Source: an uncultured Verrucomicrobiota bacterium
GTDB lineage: Bacteria; Verrucomicrobiota; Verrucomicrobiia; Limisphaerales; UBA9464
Assembly: GCA_903916195.1 (NCBI GenBank)
Contig: CAIWVP010000057.1
Location: 1 to 61,934, forward strand
Length of the DNA: 61,934 bases
Direction: 5' to 3'
The notes beneath the pieces are model-generated. The model searched no databases. It saw only the letters and a list, made by a program, of their open reading frames with translations, and was not told the origin of the DNA. Position numbers and translations under genes: made by a program. The number at the start of each line of letters is the position of its first letter. The stretch's first letter is position 1. Positions 8,611-18,528 of the stretch are shown piece after piece.

Positions 8611-8868
8611 ATGTCACAAGCCCTCGACCTCCATCACCCGCTCGTCCTCGAATTCCCCGGACTCCGCGACGCCATCCACAAGCTGAAGATGGAAGACGCG
8701 CATTTCCGGAGGCTGTTCGACGAATACCACGAGGTCGACCGCGCGGTCGTCCGCATCGAGGAGGAGATCGATCCTGCCGGCGACGCCCGCATCGCCGAGG
8801 TGAAGCACCGCCGCGCCCACCTCAAGGACGAGCTGTACCGGCAGCTGGTCGCCGCCCGGGCCGCCTGA
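8611..8868 (+). CDS. YdcH-family (DUF465) small coiled-coil protein
   Basis: This 85-residue acidic/basic helical protein matches the YdcH/DUF465 pattern. It has an N-terminal segment HHPLVLEFPGLRDAIHKLK, a helix KMEDAHFRRLFDEYHEVDR, a turn at Asp-Pro-Ala-Gly, and a second helix ending HRRAHLKDELYRQL. Members are small soluble proteins of unknown molecular role, and none has a defined reaction. The ATG at 8611 gives a length at the upper end of the family. It sits alone between the GntP gene and the aquaporin gene, with about 130 bases on each side, and has no recognisable Shine-Dalgarno sequence. Recognition rests on the LKDELYRQL ending and the helix pattern. Confidence 0.85.
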   Translation: MSQALDLHHPLVLEFPGLRDAIHKLKMEDAHFRRLFDEYHEVDRAVVRIEEEIDPAGDARIAEVKHRRAHLKDELYRQLVAARAA

Positions 8869-8996
8869 TCCACGACGCCCGCGGAGTGGTCCGCCGTCGC
8901 GGGCGCGTCACCGGTTCCCGCTTGACCGACCGGTCGCGGACCTGACGCCATGTGGCCGTTCCAGCCGCCATTGCCGCCGGAACGCCCGCCCGCCCG

Positions 8997-9695
8997 ATGA
9001 ACCGCCTGCTCGCAGAGACCCTCGGCACCTACGGACTCGTGTTCGCGGGTTGCGGTGCCATCGTCATCGACCACGCCACGGCGGGCTCGGTGACGCACGT
9101 GGGCGTGGCGATCACGTTCGGCCTCGTCGTCCTCGCGATGATCCACACGTTCGGCGACGTCAGCGGCGCGCACCTGAACCCGGCGGTGACGACCGCGTTC
9201 GCCGCGGCAGGGCGTTTCCCTTGGCGTGATGTCCCCGGCTATGTCGGGGCCCAATCGACGGGAGCGTTCCTCGCGTGCGTGACGTTGCGGGTCCTCTTTC
9301 CGGCGGAACGCGGTCTCGGTGCCACCGTGCCGACCGGGCCGGACCTGCAGAGCGTCGTGCTCGAGGTGGTGCTGACGTTCTTCCTGATGATGACGGTCCT
9401 CAGCGTCTCCACCGGTGCCAAGGAGAAGGGCATCACCGCCGGGATCGCCATCGCCTCGGTGATCACGCTGGAAGCGATGTTCGCCGGACCGGTCAGCGGC
9501 GCTTCGATGAACCCCGCGCGTTCTTTGGCGCCGGCCATCGTGGGTGGGGACCCCGCGGCGCTCCGGTCGGTCTGGATCTATCTGGTGGCGCCGCTGCTCG
9601 GCGCCTTGCTCGCGGTCCCGGCTTGCCGCGGCGTCCGTGGTCCCGGTTGCTGTGACGGACGCTGCGGGCCCGCTCCCTCTCCGACGACGACATGA
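8997..9695 (+). CDS. MIP-family aquaporin/aquaglyceroporin with Cys-rich tail
   Basis: This is a 232-residue channel protein with six hydrophobic helices and both hallmark loops: GAHLNPAVT with NPA at 61-63 and GASMNPARS with NPA at 172-174. It lets water or small neutral solutes cross the inner membrane. The ATG at 8997 starts [10 protein letters not shown], matching family N-termini; an upstream in-frame GTG adds only low-complexity residues. After the sixth helix the protein ends in a short tail with cysteines at 210, 218, 219 and 223 ([15 protein letters not shown]). Its stop codon overlaps the arsC start as ATGA. The partnership with an arsenate reductase points to arsenite efflux down its gradient, as in the aqpS-arsC operons of rhizobia; that role is inferred. 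Confidence 0.92.
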   Translation: MNRLLAETLGTYGLVFAGCGAIVIDHATAGSVTHVGVAITFGLVVLAMIHTFGDVSGAHLNPAVTTAFAAAGRFPWRDVPGYVGAQSTGAFLACVTLRVLFPAERGLGATVPTGPDLQSVVLEVVLTFFLMMTVLSVSTGAKEKGITAGIAIASVITLEAMFAGPVSGASMNPARSLAPAIVGGDPAALRSVWIYLVAPLLGALLAVPACRGVRGPGCCDGRCGPAPSPTTT

Positions 9696-10150
9696 ACGCC
9701 TCCCCCAAACCGACCCTCCTGATCCTCTGCACCGGCAACTCGTGCCGTTCCCATCTGGCCGAAGGCCTCTTGCGCGCGGCTGCGGGCGACCTCTTCGACG
9801 TCCAGAGCGCCGGATCCAAGCCGGCCGGCTACGTCCATCCGCTCGCGATCTCCGTCATGGCGGAGATCGGCATCGACATCTCGGGGCACACCTCGAAGCC
9901 GATGACGCAGTTCCTTGGACAGCCGGTCGAGTCCGTCATCACGGTCTGCGGGAACGCCGACCAGGTCTGCCCGGTCTACCCGGGCCAGATGAACCGCCAT
10001 CACTGGCCGTTCGATGATCCAGCGCACGCGACCGGCACCGAGACCGAGAAGCTCGCCGTCTTCCGCCGGGTCCGCGACGAGATCCGGGCCGTGTTCGGCG
10101 CCTACGCCGCCGGACGGCGTGACGAGGCGAAGCGGATCACCGCGCGCTGA
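9692..10150 (+). CDS. arsC: Arsenate reductase, low-molecular-weight phosphatase type
   Basis: This 152-residue arsenate reductase belongs to the thioredoxin-coupled, LMW-protein-tyrosine-phosphatase fold. It reduces arsenate to arsenite in the cytoplasm using a cascade of three cysteines. The P-loop CTGNSCRS gives Cys13 in a C-X5-R motif. The resolving pair is Cys86 and Cys93 in [10 protein letters not shown], with the same 7-residue spacing as Cys82/Cys89 of the Staphylococcus enzyme. The family blocks [15 protein letters not shown] and [13 protein letters not shown] are present. The start ATG is inside the last codons of the aquaporin gene (ATGA overlap), so the two are translated together. 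No arsR-like regulator lies next to it, so its control is unknown. Confidence 0.93.
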   Translation: MNASPKPTLLILCTGNSCRSHLAEGLLRAAAGDLFDVQSAGSKPAGYVHPLAISVMAEIGIDISGHTSKPMTQFLGQPVESVITVCGNADQVCPVYPGQMNRHHWPFDDPAHATGTETEKLAVFRRVRDEIRAVFGAYAAGRRDEAKRITAR

Positions 10151-10328
10151 TCTCGCCGACTGGATCCGGCTGGAGGGTCGGGCGCGGGCATCGTCGCCGC
10201 ACCTCGGGCAGGCTCTTGGCCGGGGGGGCGCCGAACGGAATTTTCGCGAGGACGGGATTGCCTGCCGCTTGATTCGTGTTCTTCTCTTCGGTCACCGGTT
10301 GAACCCAACCGCACTCCGTCGTCCTGCC

Positions 10329-13300
10329 ATGTCCACCGATTTGTCACCCAGCAAGAAGCGCAAACTGCCGCTGATCCTCGGCGGTGCCGTGGCCGCCCTC
10401 TTGGTCCTCTATCTCGTCCTCACGAGCAGCCTGTTCATCAAAGGGGTCATCCTGCCCCAGGTCGGCAGCAACCTGGGCTGCGAGCTGACGGTCGAGGAGG
10501 TCTCGTTGAGCCCTTTCTCCTCGCTCACGTTGCGTGGTTTGAAACTGACACCTCGCGGGGCGGAGACGCTCGCCACGGTCGTCGAGGCGCGCGTCCGGTA
10601 CGGTCTCCTCGCGATCCTCGGAGGCAACATCAAGGTGGATGAGCTGACGCTGGATTCTCCGGTGGTCACGATCGTCGAGCAGCCCGACGGCACCAGCAAC
10701 CTCTCCAAGTTGCTCGACGGCATGCCCAAGCCCGAAAAGAGCGCGGCCAAGACGGCGGCCTCGGGACCTCTGAAGCTCGAGGTGCGGAACGTCTCGTTGA
10801 AGAACGGCTCGTTCCAGCTGACGCGGAAGCTCGGTGCCGCGGCGCAACTCACGGTCGCCGATGTCACCGGCCTCGATGTGACCCTCGACCGGCTCGCCAA
10901 CGGCGCCACCAGCAAGCTCTCCATCGCCGGCGGCGGCGGGTTCGCCAAGACGATCGCGGACCAGCTCCACGGCAAGGCGAGCGGTTCCTTCGACCTCGCG
11001 CTCGACGACAAACTTCTTCCCAAGTCGGTCAAAGGCAGCCTCGCCGCCGACCTCGCCTCCGCGACCGGTGCGTTCAAGGATTCCGCCGGCCTCGGCGCCA
11101 CGCTCATGGCGGACGCGACGGCCGCCGAGATCACCCAGATCCGGCTCGCGTTCCGCCAGCGCGCCGACGAGCTCGGTCGCGTGACCTTGAGCGGTCCTTA
11201 CGACCTCACCAAGAAGGAGGCCCGCATCGCCTACGAGATCACCGGCCTCGACCGCCGGGTGCTCGCCGTCGCCGGAGCGGCCACGGGGATCGATTTCGCG
11301 CAGACCGCCGTGAGCGCGTCGGGCCGGGTCGATCTGGCGCAGCTCGGCAGCTTGGTCGCGTCGAGCGGCCGCATCGCCATGGCCCGGATGAGCCTGGTCA
11401 CCACGAACGGCGCGACGCCGGTCGTCGACGTCGACTTGGCGTACAAGATCGGGGTCAACCTGGGCGACAAGACCGCGCTGATCGAGAAGGTGGACCTCTC
11501 CGTGAAACAGGCCGGGCGCCCGCTCGTCACCGGAAGCTTGGACCGCCCCATGAACATCTCCTGGAACAAGGCGACCCCGGGTTTCCGCGAAGCGACCTAC
11601 GCGCTGGGCATCACCGGGCTCGAACTCGCCCCGTGGCGGGCCGTGGCCGGGCCTTCCCTGCCCTCCGGCAACGTCGACATGACCTTGAAGATCACCGCCG
11701 AGAACGACGGCCGCTTGTTGAAGTACACTTTGGCCTCGGACCTGCGGGATGTCGCGGCGAAGGCGGGCGGAGTGGATGTCAGCGGCATCTCGGCCAGTCT
11801 CGGGGCGGCTGGATCGATCGAGGATTTCGCGGTGTTCGGCATGGAGAAATTTGACCTCGCCGTCACCCACCGCGGGTCCCGGCTCGCGGCCCTCACCGGC
11901 CTGGCCAGTGTCAACTCGAAGAACCAGACGATGAACTTGCAGACCTCCGGTGAGGTCTCGGTGCCGGTCGCCTTGGCGGTCTATCCCGTCGCAGGTGTGA
12001 GCGCCACCGCCGGGAACCTGAAGCTCTCCGCCCAGTACGGCAGCAAGGCGGGCAGCACCAATGGTTCGGTGGATGTCGCTCTGATGGGTTTCGTCGGCCG
12101 GTCGGGCGCCATGGAGTTCAAAGACTACCAGGCCCGCGTGAACGCGGTCGGGGGCATCGCGGGGGATGTCTTCACGCTCACCCGGGCCAGCGTCGCCCTA
12201 CAGGACGGCTTCGAACCCGGTGGGACCTTCGACGCCAGCGGCAGATATGACCTGGGGCGCAAGAGCGGGCGGCTCGAGTTCCGTTCGGTGGACCTCAACC
12301 AGCACGGGCTCGCCCCATTCATCGCCAACGCCATCGCCCCGCGCCGGCTCGTGTCGGTCGCGCTCGACCTCAACGGCTCGGCGACGCTCGACGCCGGCGG
12401 TGACTCCGCGGTCAAAGGCGACCTCCGCATCTCCAAGTTCATCGCAGCCGAACCTGGCCGCGACCTGCCCACGACGCCGCTGTCGCTGGGGCTCGGCTTC
12501 GATGCGGGACAGCGCGGCACGGTGACCGATCTCCGCAAGCTGCTCCTCTCTTTCGGGACGACACCGATCGCCGGCAACGAGCTGCTCGTCGCCGGCAAGA
12601 TCGACATGGCGATCCACGACGCCGTGCCCACGGCGCTCACGATGAAGAGCGATGGGCTCGATTTCACGGCGCTCTACGACCTCTTCGCCGGCGACGGAAC
12701 CGCGAAGAAGCCGGCTGCCGCGACGTTGGCGAAACCGGCCCCGGCCACCGGAGCCGCACCGGATGCCGAGCCGGCGGTGGTGAAGCTCCCGTTCCAGCAG
12801 TTCGCCCTCGACATCGACATCAAGCGCGTCCAGCTCCGCCAGGTCGCCATCTCCAACTGGGTCGCCAAGGTGAAGATCGACAAGAGCGCGGTCTCGCTCG
12901 ACCCGTTCAGCCTCACCCTCAATGGCGCGCCGGTGACCGCCAACGTCCGCGCCGACCTCGGCGTCCCGGGCTTCACCTACGACGTCGCCTTCAGCGGCGA
13001 CAAGATCCCGTTGCCTCCCTTCGTCGCGTCGTTCCAGCCGGACCGCATCGGCCAGATCGGCGGCACCGTCGGCGCGAAGGTCGCGATCAAGGGTTCCGGC
13101 GTCACCGGGGCCAACCTCCAGAAACACCTCGCCGGTCAGCTGGAGTTCGGGGCGACCCACCTCGACCTGAAGCTGAGCGACGTGAAGTCGCCGCTGCTGC
13201 GCACGATCGTCAACGTGGTCGTCGGCCTCCCCGATCTGATCCGCAGCCCGAGCCTCGGCACCTTGGCGAGTTTGGCCGGCCTGGGCGGCGCCCAGAAGGC

Positions 13301-13889
13301 GGACGGTTGGATGGACGAGCTGAGCCAGGCCCCGATCGGATCGATCACCGCCAAGGCCGTCGTCGGAGGCGGCAAGGTCGACATCCAGAAGGCCCTCGTG
13401 CAGAGCCCGGCCTTCTTCGCGGATGCCAAAGGCTCGATCACGCTCGCCCCGGTCCTCACCAACTCGGTGCTCGATATCCCGGTCGGCATCGCCCTCAAGG
13501 AGTCGCTGGGCAAGAAGGTCGGCCTCGCCGCGGCGTCGGAAGGCTATTCGCGGATGCCGGAATTCCTGACGGTGAAGGGCACTTTGGGCGGCCCGAAACC
13601 GGACATCGCGTACGCCAAGCTCGTGCTGCTGGCCGGCAAGGCCGGATTGGGCATCGCTGGCGGCTCCGCCGGAGCGCTCGGCCAGAAGGCATCCGGCTTG
13701 ATCGACGCGATCACCGGCGGCGGTTCACCGGCCAGCGCCACCAACAGCGCGGCCAAGCCCGCCAACGCGCTGGGCAACGCCCTCGGCAACCTCCTCGGAG
13801 GGGGCGCACCACGGACCAACACGACGGCGAAGACCAACGCCGCGCCCGCCATCGACCTGCTCGACCTGTTCAAGAAGCCGAAGAAGTAG
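10329..13889 (+). CDS. Large AsmA-like envelope protein
   Basis: This is an 1186-residue envelope protein. After a short Lys/Arg-rich stretch (PSKKRKLP) comes one transmembrane helix at roughly residues 14-34, then a long beta-rich periplasmic region. The block NLGCELTVEEVSLSPFSSL followed by LTLRGLKLTP is typical of the AsmA/YhdP/TamB superfamily, whose members form long lipid-conducting grooves between membranes. The C-terminal third has LAGQLEFGATHLDLKLSDVK and IGSITAKAVVGGGKVDIQKALVQSP, matching AsmA-like C-terminal regions, then an Ala/Asn-rich tail. The first ATG giving a signal anchor was chosen; upstream in-frame codons antisense the leader. It stands alone. The lipid-transport role is inferred from the superfamily. 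Confidence 0.8.
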   Translation: MSTDLSPSKKRKLPLILGGAVAALLVLYLVLTSSLFIKGVILPQVGSNLGCELTVEEVSLSPFSSLTLRGLKLTPRGAETLATVVEARVRYGLLAILGGNIKVDELTLDSPVVTIVEQPDGTSNLSKLLDGMPKPEKSAAKTAASGPLKLEVRNVSLKNGSFQLTRKLGAAAQLTVADVTGLDVTLDRLANGATSKLSIAGGGGFAKTIADQLHGKASGSFDLALDDKLLPKSVKGSLAADLASATGAFKDSAGLGATLMADATAAEITQIRLAFRQRADELGRVTLSGPYDLTKKEARIAYEITGLDRRVLAVAGAATGIDFAQTAVSASGRVDLAQLGSLVASSGRIAMARMSLVTTNGATPVVDVDLAYKIGVNLGDKTALIEKVDLSVKQAGRPLVTGSLDRPMNISWNKATPGFREATYALGITGLELAPWRAVAGPSLPSGNVDMTLKITAENDGRLLKYTLASDLRDVAAKAGGVDVSGISASLGAAGSIEDFAVFGMEKFDLAVTHRGSRLAALTGLASVNSKNQTMNLQTSGEVSVPVALAVYPVAGVSATAGNLKLSAQYGSKAGSTNGSVDVALMGFVGRSGAMEFKDYQARVNAVGGIAGDVFTLTRASVALQDGFEPGGTFDASGRYDLGRKSGRLEFRSVDLNQHGLAPFIANAIAPRRLVSVALDLNGSATLDAGGDSAVKGDLRISKFIAAEPGRDLPTTPLSLGLGFDAGQRGTVTDLRKLLLSFGTTPIAGNELLVAGKIDMAIHDAVPTALTMKSDGLDFTALYDLFAGDGTAKKPAAATLAKPAPATGAAPDAEPAVVKLPFQQFALDIDIKRVQLRQVAISNWVAKVKIDKSAVSLDPFSLTLNGAPVTANVRADLGVPGFTYDVAFSGDKIPLPPFVASFQPDRIGQIGGTVGAKVAIKGSGVTGANLQKHLAGQLEFGATHLDLKLSDVKSPLLRTIVNVVVGLPDLIRSPSLGTLASLAGLGGAQKADGWMDELSQAPIGSITAKAVVGGGKVDIQKALVQSPAFFADAKGSITLAPVLTNSVLDIPVGIALKESLGKKVGLAAASEGYSRMPEFLTVKGTLGGPKPDIAYAKLVLLAGKAGLGIAGGSAGALGQKASGLIDAITGGGSPASATNSAAKPANALGNALGNLLGGGAPRTNTTAKTNAAPAIDLLDLFKKPKK

Positions 13890-13940
13890 CCTGCGTCCGC
13901 ACCTCCCAGCACCCCGCTTCACGTTCCCTGCGCCGTCGCC

Positions 13941-15317
13941 ATGGACCTCATCGACTCCTACCTCACCGCGAACGGACCGCGCTTCGTCTCCGACCTCATC
14001 GCCTACGCCCGGTTCCCGAGCGTGAGCGCACAGCCCCAGCACGCCGGCGACCTCGTGGCCTGCGCAGGCTGGCTCGCGGACCGCTGTCGCGCGATCGGCC
14101 TCACGACGGTCGTCCACCCGACCTCGGGCAACCCGATCATCGTGGCGAAGACCCCGGGCCACGATCCGAAGAAACCGACCTTCGTCGTGTACGGCCACTA
14201 TGATGTGCAGCCGCCCGAGCCGTTCGAACTGTGGGATTCCCCCCCGTTCGAGCCGGTGGTGAAAGGTCGCGACGTCTTCGGCCGCGGCATCAGCGACAAC
14301 AAGGGCCAGCACCTTGCCCACCTCAACGCCGCCGAGGCCTGGCTCCGGTCCGGGCGCGAGCTGCCGTGCAACCTGACCTTCCTCATCGAGGGCGAGGAGG
14401 AGGTCGGCTCGACCGCTCTCTACGGGTTCTTGCCCGCGCACAAGGCCGGGCTCGCATGCGACGCCGTGGTGATCTCCGACAACGGGATCCCGACGCTCAA
14501 GCATCCGGCGCTCACGTACGCGCTCCGCGGCATCGCGGCGATGGAGGTGCGGTTGGACGGCCCGGCCCGCGACCTGCATTCCGGGATCTTCGGCGGGTCG
14601 GTCGAGAACCCGGCGATGGCGCTCTGCCAACTGCTCGGCAAGATGCGCGACGCCAAAGGCCGCATCACGGTGCCGGGCTACTACGACGACGTGGTGAAGC
14701 TCTCCGCCTACGAGCGCCGCCAGCTCGCGAAGCTGCCTTCCGATCCGGAACGTTACCGCAGGTTCCTCGGCGTGCCGCAGCTCTTCGGAGAGGCCGGTTT
14801 CACGCACGAGGAACAGCGTTCCGCGCGCCCCACCTTCGAGATCAACGGCCTCACCAGCGGCTATCAGGGCGACGGCAGCAAGACCATCATCCCGTCGTGG
14901 GCCAGCGCCAAGCTCACGCTCCGGCTCGTGCCCGACCAGAAGCCGGCGAAGGTCATCAAGGCCGTGACCGCACATCTCAAGAAGCTCTGTCCACCGAGCG
15001 TGAAGCTCACGGTCACGCCCGGCCATGGCGGCGCACCCTATCTCGTCTCGCCCAAGAGCCCGTTCGCGCAAGCCGCGCTGCGGGCGCTCCGGTCAGGCTT
15101 CGGCCACGAGGCGATCCTGACACGCGAAGGCGGCAGCATCCCGATCGTCTCGGCCTTCAAGCAGCATCTCAAGGCCGACACCTTGCTGCTCGGCATGGCG
15201 CTGCCCGACGACAACCCGCATTCGCCGAACGAGAAGTTCTCGCTCGACGCCTATGCCTCCGGCATGCGCATGAGCGCGCATCTCTGGCCGGAACTCGCCG
15301 CCGCCGCGGGGAAGTGA
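13941..15317 (+). CDS. M20-family metallopeptidase/dipeptidase
   Basis: This is a 458-residue member of the M20/ArgE/DapE/CPG2 group, probably a dinuclear-zinc dipeptidase. Expected ligands are visible: His in YGHYDVQPPEP, bridging Asp in RGISDNKGQHLAHL, catalytic Glu pair in IEGEEEVGS, Asp in VVISDNGIP, and a C-terminal His in DDNPHSPNEKFSLD. A dimerisation (lid) domain sits between roughly residues 205 and 375. No signal peptide is seen, so it should be cytoplasmic. It follows the AsmA-like gene after 51 bases and converges on aspS. Substrate cannot be read from sequence; carnosinase-like or broad dipeptidase activity is the usual annotation for this subfamily. Confidence 0.9.
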   Translation: MDLIDSYLTANGPRFVSDLIAYARFPSVSAQPQHAGDLVACAGWLADRCRAIGLTTVVHPTSGNPIIVAKTPGHDPKKPTFVVYGHYDVQPPEPFELWDSPPFEPVVKGRDVFGRGISDNKGQHLAHLNAAEAWLRSGRELPCNLTFLIEGEEEVGSTALYGFLPAHKAGLACDAVVISDNGIPTLKHPALTYALRGIAAMEVRLDGPARDLHSGIFGGSVENPAMALCQLLGKMRDAKGRITVPGYYDDVVKLSAYERRQLAKLPSDPERYRRFLGVPQLFGEAGFTHEEQRSARPTFEINGLTSGYQGDGSKTIIPSWASAKLTLRLVPDQKPAKVIKAVTAHLKKLCPPSVKLTVTPGHGGAPYLVSPKSPFAQAALRALRSGFGHEAILTREGGSIPIVSAFKQHLKADTLLLGMALPDDNPHSPNEKFSLDAYASGMRMSAHLWPELAAAAGK

Positions 15318-15403
15318 AGCCCGGACGGCCCCCGCCTGGAGGGGTTGGAAGAAGAAGGCGGTCCCGTCGGGCCCTACGGCGCGCCGCCGGGGACCGCCGC
15401 CGG

Positions 15404-17206
15404 TCACTCTTTCTTCGGAGCCGCCTTCACCTCGATGTGCAGGTCGCGGAGCTGCCGGCCCGTCACATGGCTCGGGCTGTCGGTCATCAGGCAGACGCCC
15501 TTCGCCGTCTTGGGGAAGGCGATGACGTCGCGGATGCTCGGCGTGCCGCAGAGGATGGCGATGAGCCGGTCGAAGCCCAGGGCGATCCCTCCGTGGGGAG
15601 GCGCGCCGTACTTGAACGCCTCGAGCATGTAGCCGAAGCGCAGCTGCGTCTCGTCGGGCGGGATCTGGAGGATCTCCTCGAAGATCGTCCTCTGCACGTC
15701 GGGCTGGTGGATGCGGATGCTGCCGCCGCCCAGCTCGACGCCGTTGACGACGATGTCGTAGTGCTGGCCGCGGACCTTCTTCGGGTCGGTCTTGAGCAGC
15801 GGGATGTCCTCCTCCACCGGCGCGGTGAACGGATGGTGGCTGGAATACCAGCGGTTCATCTCGCGGTCGAAACCCAGCAGCGGGAACTCGATGACCCAGA
15901 GGAAATCGAACCGGTCGGCCGGGATGACGAGCTTCCCCTGCCCTTTCAGCACGTCGGCGCAGTAGAGCCGGATCTTGCCGAGGATCTCGCAGGCGTTGAG
16001 CCACTGGTCGGCGGCGAACAGGATGAGGTCGCCTTCCTGGATGCCCAGCTTGGCGACCAGCGCGGATTTCTCGGCCTCGGTGAAGAACTTCACGATGGGG
16101 GATTTCCATTCGCCGTTCTCGACCTTGATGTAGGCGAGCCCCTTCGCGCCGAAACCCTTCGCGGTCTCGGTCATCGTCTCCAACTGGCCCTGCGTCGCGC
16201 CGGCGAGGCCGCGGGCGTTGATGGCCTTGACCACGCCGCCGGCTGCGACCGCGCCGCTGAACACCTTGAACGTGCTCGCGCGGAACTCCTCCGTGAAATC
16301 CACGAGTTCCATGCCGAAACGCGTGTCCGGCTTGTCGATGCCCCAGCGGTTGAGCGCCTCATCGAACGAGATGCGCTTGAAAGGCGTGGGGATGTCGATG
16401 TCGAGGGCGATCTTCCACACCCGCTTCAGCAGGCCTTCGATCAGCGCGTAGATGTCCTCCCGGTCGATGAAGGACATCTCGATGTCCACCTGGGTGAACT
16501 CGGGCTGGCGGTCGGCGCGGAGGTCCTCGTCGCGGTAGCAGCGGGCCAGCTGGAAATAGCGCTCGATGCCGCCGACCATGAGGATCTGTTTGAACTGCTG
16601 CGGCGATTGCGGGAGCGCGTAGAAGGTCCCCGGATCGCGGCGGTTCGGCACCAGGAACTCCCGCGCGCCTTCCGGCGTGGACTTGAAGAGCGTCGGCGTC
16701 TCCACCTCCAGGAAGCCCTGTTCGTCCATGTGGCTGCGCGTGGCGATGGCCACCTTGGAGCGGACGCGCAGGTTGCGCATCATCTCCGGCCGCCGCAGGT
16801 CGAGGTAGCGGTACTGGAGACGCAGCTCCTCGTTGACCTTGTTGGCCACCTCGGGGTCGTCCACCGGGAACGGCAGGACCGCGGCGTGGTTGAGCACCAC
16901 CATCTCTTTGACCAGCACTTCCACCTGGCCGGTCGGGATCTTCGCGTTGTCGGTGCCGGTCGGGCGGACCCGCACGGATCCGGTGAGCTGGATGACCGAT
17001 TCGCTATGCAGCTTGGTGGCGGTCGCGAAGACCTCGGCGGGGAGGTCGACCGGATCGAACACGGTCTGCGTCCGGCCTTCGCGATCGCGGAGGTCGATGA
17101 AGAGGACGCCGCCGAGGTCGCGGCGGGAGTGGACCCACCCCGCGAGGGTGACGGTCTGTCCGGCGTGCGCGGGCCGGAGTTCGTTGCAATGCTGCGTGCG
17201 TTTCAT
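15404..17206 (-). CDS. aspS: Aspartyl-tRNA synthetase, bacterial type
   Basis: AspRS charges tRNA-Asp with aspartate. The 600-residue protein has the bacterial layout: N-terminal OB fold (TLAGWVHSRRDLGGVLFIDL), class II motif 2 around RCYRDEDLRADRQPEFTQV, a GAD-type insertion in the middle, and motif 3 GIALGFDRLIAILCGTPSI followed by RDVIAFPKT. The Leu in RRDLGG is the residue seen in discriminating enzymes, whereas non-discriminating ones often carry His there; this hints that the organism has a separate AsnRS. The ATG at 17204-17206 gives MKRTQHCNELR, the normal start; 35 upstream in-frame residues are not part of the family. It is divergent from the epimerase gene, with a 250-base gap and no visible Shine-Dalgarno sequence. 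Confidence 0.96.
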   Translation of the reverse strand: MKRTQHCNELRPAHAGQTVTLAGWVHSRRDLGGVLFIDLRDREGRTQTVFDPVDLPAEVFATATKLHSESVIQLTGSVRVRPTGTDNAKIPTGQVEVLVKEMVVLNHAAVLPFPVDDPEVANKVNEELRLQYRYLDLRRPEMMRNLRVRSKVAIATRSHMDEQGFLEVETPTLFKSTPEGAREFLVPNRRDPGTFYALPQSPQQFKQILMVGGIERYFQLARCYRDEDLRADRQPEFTQVDIEMSFIDREDIYALIEGLLKRVWKIALDIDIPTPFKRISFDEALNRWGIDKPDTRFGMELVDFTEEFRASTFKVFSGAVAAGGVVKAINARGLAGATQGQLETMTETAKGFGAKGLAYIKVENGEWKSPIVKFFTEAEKSALVAKLGIQEGDLILFAADQWLNACEILGKIRLYCADVLKGQGKLVIPADRFDFLWVIEFPLLGFDREMNRWYSSHHPFTAPVEEDIPLLKTDPKKVRGQHYDIVVNGVELGGGSIRIHQPDVQRTIFEEILQIPPDETQLRFGYMLEAFKYGAPPHGGIALGFDRLIAILCGTPSIRDVIAFPKTAKGVCLMTDSPSHVTGRQLRDLHIEVKAAPKKE

Positions 17207-17457
17207 GTCGAAAAGAGAGCGGATGATGCGTATGCAGCCGGGGATGGCCAAGCGAAGTTTGCGGCGGCCGCCGAGACCTGTCCCTCCCGGGCCCCCTCGC
17301 CTGCGAGACATCGCCGGACCAGGAAGGAGCCGTTCGAGGCCGTGCCTCCCGCCCCGACGCCGGCGCCAACATTCGCGCTGGCGGTCGGCGCCGCGGCTGG
17401 TCTTCCATCCTTCTGCCCCGGTGTACCGCGTGGGCGAACGAATCTTTTCCCTTCTGC

Positions 17458-18528
17458 TTGAGAATCATCCTGACCGGCGCCTGCGGTTTCGTGGGCAGCA
17501 CGATCGTCCGACAGCTCCTCGCGGAGTGGCCCGGGATCGAGATCGTGGGCTTCGACCATCTGGGCCGCGAAGGAGCGGAGCTGAACCGCGACCGGCTCCG
17601 CCGGCTCGGCGTGGAGATCGTCCACGGCGACCTGCGCTGCGCGTCCGATCTCGCCGATTGGCCGAAGGCCGACTGGGTCATCGACGCCGCCGCGAACCCC
17701 AGCGTGCTCGCCGGGCTCACCGGCGAAGGAGGCAGCCGCCGACTGGTCGAGCACAACCTGCTCGGCACGGTCAACGTGCTCGAATATTGCCGCCGCCATG
17801 GCGCAGGCTTGGTGCTCTTGAGCACCAGCCGCGTCTATTCGCTGCCGCCCTTGGCCGGCCTCCCGCTCAAGAAGACCGGGCTCGCCTACGGGCTCGACAC
17901 CTCGAAGGAGCTTCCTCCGGGCGTCTCCGCCGAAGGCGTCGCCGAAGGATTCTCCACCGCGCCGCCGGTCTCGCTCTACGGCGTGACCAAGCTCGCCTCG
18001 GAGCAGCTCGCGCTCGAATACGGCGCGACGTTCGGCTTCCCGGTGTGGATCGATCGCTGCGGCGTGCTGGCGGGCGAGGGCCAGTTCGGCCGCGCCGACC
18101 AAGGCATCTTCGCCTACTGGATCAACGCGTGGCTCCGCGGCCGTCCGCTGAAGTACATCGGCTTCGACGGTACGGGCGCCCAATCGCGCGATTGCCTCCA
18201 CCCCGCCGACCTGGTGCCCCTGCTCCGGCGGCAACTGACGGAACCTTCCCGGCCGGTCGCACGCATCCAGAACGTCGCCGGCGGACGGACCCAGACGATG
18301 TCGCTGGCGGAGTTGAGCGCCTGGTGCGCCGCCCGGTTCGGGCCCCGGGAGGTCGCGAGCGATCCGGTGCCGCGACCGTTCGACGTGGCCTGGTTGACGC
18401 TCGATGCCGGCCTTGCCGGACGGCAATGGGGCTGGCGCCCGGTGACGCCGTTGGAGACGGTCCTCGCACGGATCGCCGATCATGCGGAGAAGAACCCCCG
18501 GTGGCTCGAGCTCTCCGGAACACGATGA
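17458..18528 (+). CDS. NAD-dependent sugar-nucleotide epimerase/dehydratase
   Basis: This is a 356-residue extended short-chain dehydrogenase. The N-terminal dinucleotide motif is TGACGFVG. The catalytic triad is visible as STSRVY (Ser/Thr 122-124) and YGVTK with Tyr174 and Lys178. The overall shape and the STSRVYS block recall CDP-paratose 2-epimerases and other nucleotide-sugar epimerases. The start is a TTG at 17458-17460; no ATG or GTG is available upstream without leaving the fold. No Shine-Dalgarno sequence is visible. Its stop overlaps the following glycosyltransferase start as ATGA, making it the first gene of a three-gene cell-surface glycan operon. The exact sugar nucleotide is not known. 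Confidence 0.85.
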   Translation: MRIILTGACGFVGSTIVRQLLAEWPGIEIVGFDHLGREGAELNRDRLRRLGVEIVHGDLRCASDLADWPKADWVIDAAANPSVLAGLTGEGGSRRLVEHNLLGTVNVLEYCRRHGAGLVLLSTSRVYSLPPLAGLPLKKTGLAYGLDTSKELPPGVSAEGVAEGFSTAPPVSLYGVTKLASEQLALEYGATFGFPVWIDRCGVLAGEGQFGRADQGIFAYWINAWLRGRPLKYIGFDGTGAQSRDCLHPADLVPLLRRQLTEPSRPVARIQNVAGGRTQTMSLAELSAWCAARFGPREVASDPVPRPFDVAWLTLDAGLAGRQWGWRPVTPLETVLARIADHAEKNPRWLELSGTR

